DNA from: Paratractidigestivibacter faecalis
GTDB lineage: Bacteria; Actinomycetota; Coriobacteriia; Coriobacteriales; Atopobiaceae
Reading direction: 5' to 3'
Length of the DNA: 64,000 nt
NCBI RefSeq assembly: GCF_003416765.1
Contig: NZ_QSNG01000001.1
Span: 1,452,742 to 1,516,741 of the forward strand
A program made the position numbers and the translations under genes. Of the stretch, positions 60,585 to 64,000 are shown piece after piece. Each line of letters starts with the position of its first letter. Position 1 is the first letter of the stretch. The notes below the pieces were generated by a model. It saw nothing but the letters and a program-made list of their open reading frames with translations, was not told where the DNA came from and did no database searches.

Positions 60585-61531
60585 GAATCCTTACTCCCGT
60601 TCCCCCGAATACCGCCCCGTGCCTTGCTGTCACGAAACACGGGGAGTAAATAGAGAAATCGCAGGTGAAAGGGAGTAAAAAGGTAAAGAAAAAGCCTCCG
60701 CCCCAACATGGAAACGGAGGCTCGATAATCGGTTTTACTCACCAACGTCGCTGGCGGCTTTGCCGTGACTCTCGTACGAAACGAAACTCAGCGGCACAAT
60801 GCGGCACTCAAAAGTGCAGGTCAGAACCCTGTCAGCCTACTCCCACTCGATGGCTTCGGTTCTGTCGTCCCGTCATTCCAGTTGCACCCAGTTTTCGGCA
60901 TCGACACGGAACGCGTGCCGCCGAATGACGCGATGTCGCGTTTCGTCGGCTTCGTGGACAAAAGTTGGGACAACCTCAAAAACTTTTTTTCAAACTCAGG
61001 GCATTGAGTTTTTGTTTTTGTCCCAAAGGGCACGGAGAGCCGCCTTTGGAGGCTCGATATCGCCGAAAACGCCCGTTTTGAAACTCAACCGCCTTTGAGC
61101 CTGCAAGCCACCAGCTTCAACAGTAAGTGAGTCGACGCGGGTGGCTTACGAGCCGTTCACAAAACCGCAGGCCACAGGTCTTTGTCAACGATAAGCAAAG
61201 TGAATAGTCTCAGGTGGCTTGCCCATGAGTTGGCGTAAGCCTGTTTAGCAAAAGGCTAATCGGACACGACAGGCCGCCCGCATGGCGACGGCGTTTCCCG
61301 TGCGGGCACAAACAGCCCTGCGTGCCCTGTCGCGCGATATCCCAATGCGACGTTCAGAACCCTACCCGCCAAGCAGCCACCTCGCGAAATTCAGCACGAG
61401 CACGCCCTCCCGGGTATGGGGCTCATGCCTCGTGCGAGTGATGAGAATCTTCGGGAATGCATCCCCGATGGATAGAATCGGCGCAATCTCCCTCTCGAGC
61501 GTCGAATCGGCGCCGATATCGTCGCTCACAT
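60585..61531. repeat. Continuous non-coding repeat with single TACTCCCACTCG (copy C, unoccupied)
   Basis: Left part (60585-60850) matches 34624-34896 and right part (60838-61531) matches 37955-38688. The 12-mer TACTCCCACTCG at 60838-60849 occurs once. It therefore represents the site without the RloC-like insert. The remainder of 59987-61361 has no gene I can support. Confidence 0.85.
61362..61531 (-). pseudogene. DUF4143-type ATPase C-terminal fragment
   Basis: VYVSDDIGADSTLEREIAPI then LSIGDAFPKILITRTRHEPH and REGVLVLNFARWLLGG, closely matching the end of the pseudogene at 38.5 kb ([20 protein letters not shown]). Upstream the sequence switches abruptly at a GGTTTCGAAACC element. Only about 55 codons remain. 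Confidence 0.75.
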
Positions 61532-61773
61532 ACACTCTCCTTCCCGGTTTCGAAACCTGGAAGGCAGTATGCGCAAGGATGCGTCGAGGTGCGATCCCAG
61601 TCGTACCATGCCAGCAGAGATGTCGAGGCACATTCGTTCATGCTGCAATGCGGGCATCGGAGATGAAAAAAAGCCCGTCGGGTAGTCATGGGCGTGCGGG
61701 AGCCCGCATCAGTAACCTGCCTCCTCGGTTGTCCCTTCTTTGCATGGTCGTCTACATAAAGGAGGAACCAGCC

Positions 61774-62055
61774 ATGCAGATCAGCATGCTTGCCCTTCTT
61801 GGGTCACGGACCGGGGAGGCGAGGGCCTCCGTCGGGACCGCCCCGAGCAACCGGCATATCCAAGGAATGACAAGGCTCGATCGCTGTGCTGGTCAGGATG
61901 CCGAAGCGGGCCGTCCGCCAATCGGAATGCGGGTCAGGATGCTGCAACGTGATTCCAGCTGCAGGATACGGCTCCTTTGCGGTTGCCGCAAAACCTGCTG
62001 GCAACATTCTTACTATCCGAATGATGTACGCATCCCTTGGGATCGTTTCGCCTGA
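61774..62055 (+). CDS. Hypothetical 93-residue frame with strong ribosome site
   Basis: AAAGGAGG lies eight to nine bases before the ATG. The start MQISMLALLGSRTGEARASV is unknown to me and the C-terminal half (Cys/Arg-rich) does not look protein-like, so a gene may begin here and be broken later. Upstream of the Mef-like pump; a leader role cannot be excluded. The rest of 61532-62363 has only a TGCGGG/CCCGCA hairpin near 61700. Confidence 0.25.
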   Translation: MQISMLALLGSRTGEARASVGTAPSNRHIQGMTRLDRCAGQDAEAGRPPIGMRVRMLQRDSSCRIRLLCGCRKTCWQHSYYPNDVRIPWDRFA

Positions 62056-62363
62056 CCAGGGCCATCTTCAGCGCCTCATCGGCCAGCTCGGCAGGCGCCT
62101 CTTCCACGCGTAATAGCCCTGGCGGGTCACCTACGCAACCAAAGATACAAAAGGGATCGAATGGCCAGAAAGGATTGTCCTTGCCGACAGGCAATCCTTG
62201 ACAAACGAGCTTCAGCCTCCTTAAAATTGCGTGGTTTGCCGAACTGAGTCAGCGAAGGAGGGGTGTCGTGGTTGGTCTTTTCCGCACGTGGATGAGCGCC
62301 TAAAAAGCGGCGCTGTTATGGCGTCGCGCTGTTTTGCACGCCATTCCACGATTGGACATAACC

Positions 62364-63650
62364 ATGATGTTTGAAACCTCTCGGCGCAGGTCTGTTTCGC
62401 TGTGCCATTCATGGCAATTTAAGATTTGTTTCGTATGGGGCGGGGAGCTCGTGTCGACATTGACGAGCTCGATTCTCCAAATGGGTCTCATTTGGCATAT
62501 CGCCCTCACGACAGGATCATCTTCCCTCCTCTCCCTGGCATCGCTGGCAGGCTTTCTGCCGATTGCTTTGTTCGGAGTCCTTGCGGGCGCCGTTGTCGAC
62601 AGACTGCCTTTGAAGCGTGTCCTCATCGGCGCCGACCTCTTCGTTGCCGCGGTGGGCGCCGCCTTGGCGATTGCCTCGTTGGCCGGCAGCTTACCTGCGT
62701 GGTCAATACTCATCGCCCTGTTTCTCCGCGCAGCTGGCACTTCGTTCTACACGCCGGCCTCCCAATCCCTCACGCCCCATCTCGCCCCGCCAGAGCATCT
62801 CGTTCGCCTATCGGGAGTGATGCAAGCGATTCAGTCCGCCGGATACATTTTTGGCGCCGCGCTCGCGGCAGTGATTTATCCTGTGGCGGGCATTACCGCT
62901 ATGATTGTCCTCGACGTGCTGGGAGCGCTTTTCGCTTCTTTAGCCGTCCTCGCCGCACAGATAGACGCAGGGGGACTCGACGAAGCCGACCGCAGCTTGC
63001 CCTTTTCCAATAAGGTTCGAGAGCTCTTCTCTGAGATTTCGGACGGCTACAAGCTGACTAGGGGGTACAGGGGGCTGCTCGCCCTTCTTTGGTGCGGGTT
63101 CGTCTTCGCTTTCGCGTTCTCTCCGCTCGCGGCATTGTTCCCAATAATGACCTTGGGGCATTTTGGCGGTAGCACGGGGGATGCCGCTTTGGCGGAAATC
63201 CTTTTTTCTGCAGGCATGCTGGCTGGGTCCGGCATCTTGGCGGTTACGGGAGGGTTCCGCAATAGGTCGTTCACCATGGTCGCCGCGATTGCCGGCTTCG
63301 GCATTGCCGCAATCGTATCCGGATCGCTCGGCCCGTCATTGTTCGCTGCTTTCCTGCCGGTGAGCTTTCTTATGGGCGCATGCTCCCCGTTGTACGCGGG
63401 AACCCAGACTGCCCTTATGCAGGAGCAGATACCTCCTGAGTACCTAGGCCGCGTTTTCGGCCTCTACGGAACCATCATGGCGTGGGCCATGCCCATGGGC
63501 CTCGCGGCCCCCTCCGTTTTTGCGGATCTGCTTGGAGCTCCGTTATGGTTTGTCGGCTCTGGAGCGACCATGGTACTGCTTGCGATGGCTATGCTGCTTG
63601 CTCCGAGCGTCCGAAACGTGGGGAAAAGAGATACCGGGCGGATTCAATAG
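62364..63650 (+). CDS. Mef-like macrolide-efflux MFS transporter
   Basis: 428 residues, about twelve membrane helices. WQFKICFVWGGELVSTLTSS, then ILQMGLIWHIALTTGSSSLL, LAGFLPIALFGVLAGAVVDR and LIGADLFVAAVGAALAIASL align with Mef(A) (..IWAGQAVSLITSAILQMAI.., ..FLPYAVFGPAIGVLVDR..), as does LRAAGTSFYTPASQSLTPHL. Start at ATG 62364; a TTG ten codons earlier is possible. It is followed by an Msr(D)-like ABC-F gene, the same order as in mef-msr operons. A diverged member of the family; macrolide export is inferred. Confidence 0.82.
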   Translation: MMFETSRRRSVSLCHSWQFKICFVWGGELVSTLTSSILQMGLIWHIALTTGSSSLLSLASLAGFLPIALFGVLAGAVVDRLPLKRVLIGADLFVAAVGAALAIASLAGSLPAWSILIALFLRAAGTSFYTPASQSLTPHLAPPEHLVRLSGVMQAIQSAGYIFGAALAAVIYPVAGITAMIVLDVLGALFASLAVLAAQIDAGGLDEADRSLPFSNKVRELFSEISDGYKLTRGYRGLLALLWCGFVFAFAFSPLAALFPIMTLGHFGGSTGDAALAEILFSAGMLAGSGILAVTGGFRNRSFTMVAAIAGFGIAAIVSGSLGPSLFAAFLPVSFLMGACSPLYAGTQTALMQEQIPPEYLGRVFGLYGTIMAWAMPMGLAAPSVFADLLGAPLWFVGSGATMVLLAMAMLLAPSVRNVGKRDTGRIQ

Positions 63651-63911
63651 CCCAAGTATTCGAAAAAAAGAGGCAGCAGCCATCGGTTCACGCGTCAGCC
63701 TTCAAGCCCTTGCGACGACGAGGTATTGCACCGACATCCCACATCGCGCTCCTTATTCGTCGCCAACTATCATTTTCGGATTTGCCGGCTTGCGCAAGGT
63801 CAAAACGCTCGCGCCGGCAATTGGGCAAAGGCGAAAAATCGACGTGAGCAATCTTTTTTGGCATGGCTGCGCTTCCAGTAAAAGGCTAATACACAAAAGG
63901 CGGTTCAACCT
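63651..63911 (+). promoter_or_regulatory. Long leader between the Mef-like and ABC-F genes
   Basis: 261 bases without a credible gene. TTGCCGGC (63782-63789) pairs with GCCGGCAA (63813-63820). In streptococcal operons msr(D) is controlled by leader-peptide attenuation in this position; a similar control is possible here, but I could not identify the leader peptide. Confidence 0.4.
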
Positions 63912-64000
63912 ATGGAACTCATAGTCAAAGCTAAAGACATCTTTTTGGAATATGCCGGCCGCGATATCCTGGATATCGAAGAGTTGGAAATCTACTCCTA
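63912..64000 (+). CDS. Msr(D)-like ABC-F ribosomal protection protein (3' end outside window)
   Basis: Only 29 codons are present: [20 protein letters not shown] then DIEELEIYS, which match the start of Msr(D)-type ABC-F proteins (MELILKAK.......GRDVLDI.ELE.Y). AAAGGCGG lies upstream. ABC-F proteins dislodge macrolides from the ribosome. The order mef-like then msr-like supports the call; the ATPase domains lie beyond the window. Confidence 0.75.
   Translation, partial: MELIVKAKDIFLEYAGRDILDIEELEIYS

Overview
The window is a mosaic chromosomal segment from a high-GC Gram-positive bacterium. GC-rich codons, glycolytic and amino-acid genes, sortase-type surface proteins and decayed DUF4143 ATPases all suggest class Coriobacteriia (Olsenella/Collinsella-like). 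That placement is inferred from gene content and style, not from an rRNA gene.

Positions 1-17.6 kb look like stable core: 3' part of enolase, a PPi-type phosphofructokinase, a PaaI-like thioesterase, a Ca/Mn-type P-ATPase, a DUF4365 protein, a ClpP paralogue co-directional with an orphan VirD4/TraG-like ATPase, proC, a ParE/Phd-type toxin-antitoxin pair, a tRNA dihydrouridine synthase, an EamA transporter, a UvrA-like ABC protein and a fused L-serine dehydratase. This stretch (to about 20.4 kb) is dense in the word CTTCTCGCC/GGCGAGAAG, which nearly vanishes afterwards.

17.6-20.8 kb is a decay zone: a secreted-protein/DUF4143 chimera, a structured repeat field, and a hydrolase fragment abutting an orphan LPxTG anchor. 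Next come three tandem methyltransferases (21.0-23.0 kb), ApbE, an LPxTG surface protein with a DtxR-like palindrome upstream, a degenerate CPBP protein, and a redox operon (small CXXC protein, 4Fe-4S membrane protein, TlpA-like lipoprotein) divergent from a two-component system.

32.4-51 kb is an accretion zone. A 3.07-kb AT-rich segment with an RloC/PrrC-like ATPase is flanked by exact TACTCCCACTCG repeats, and an apparently unoccupied version of the same site lies at 60.8 kb. The reverse complement of the repeat reads Glu-Trp-Glu-stop, the usual end of guaA, a known integration target. The zone also holds a decayed prophage lysis cassette, hsdS and tetR fragments, and a complete very GC-rich LanFEG-like ABC/YxeA/two-component peptide-resistance module.

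52.4-60 kb is a GntR-associated mannose-family PTS operon (IIA, isomerase, IIB, IIC, IID, aldolase, Fe-alcohol dehydrogenase) whose IIA gene is split by a 1439-bp IS3-family element with a 3-bp target duplication. The right edge carries a Mef-like MFS pump followed by the start of an Msr(D)-like ABC-F gene, i.e. a probable macrolide-resistance pair. I saw no rRNA, tRNA or CRISPR array.
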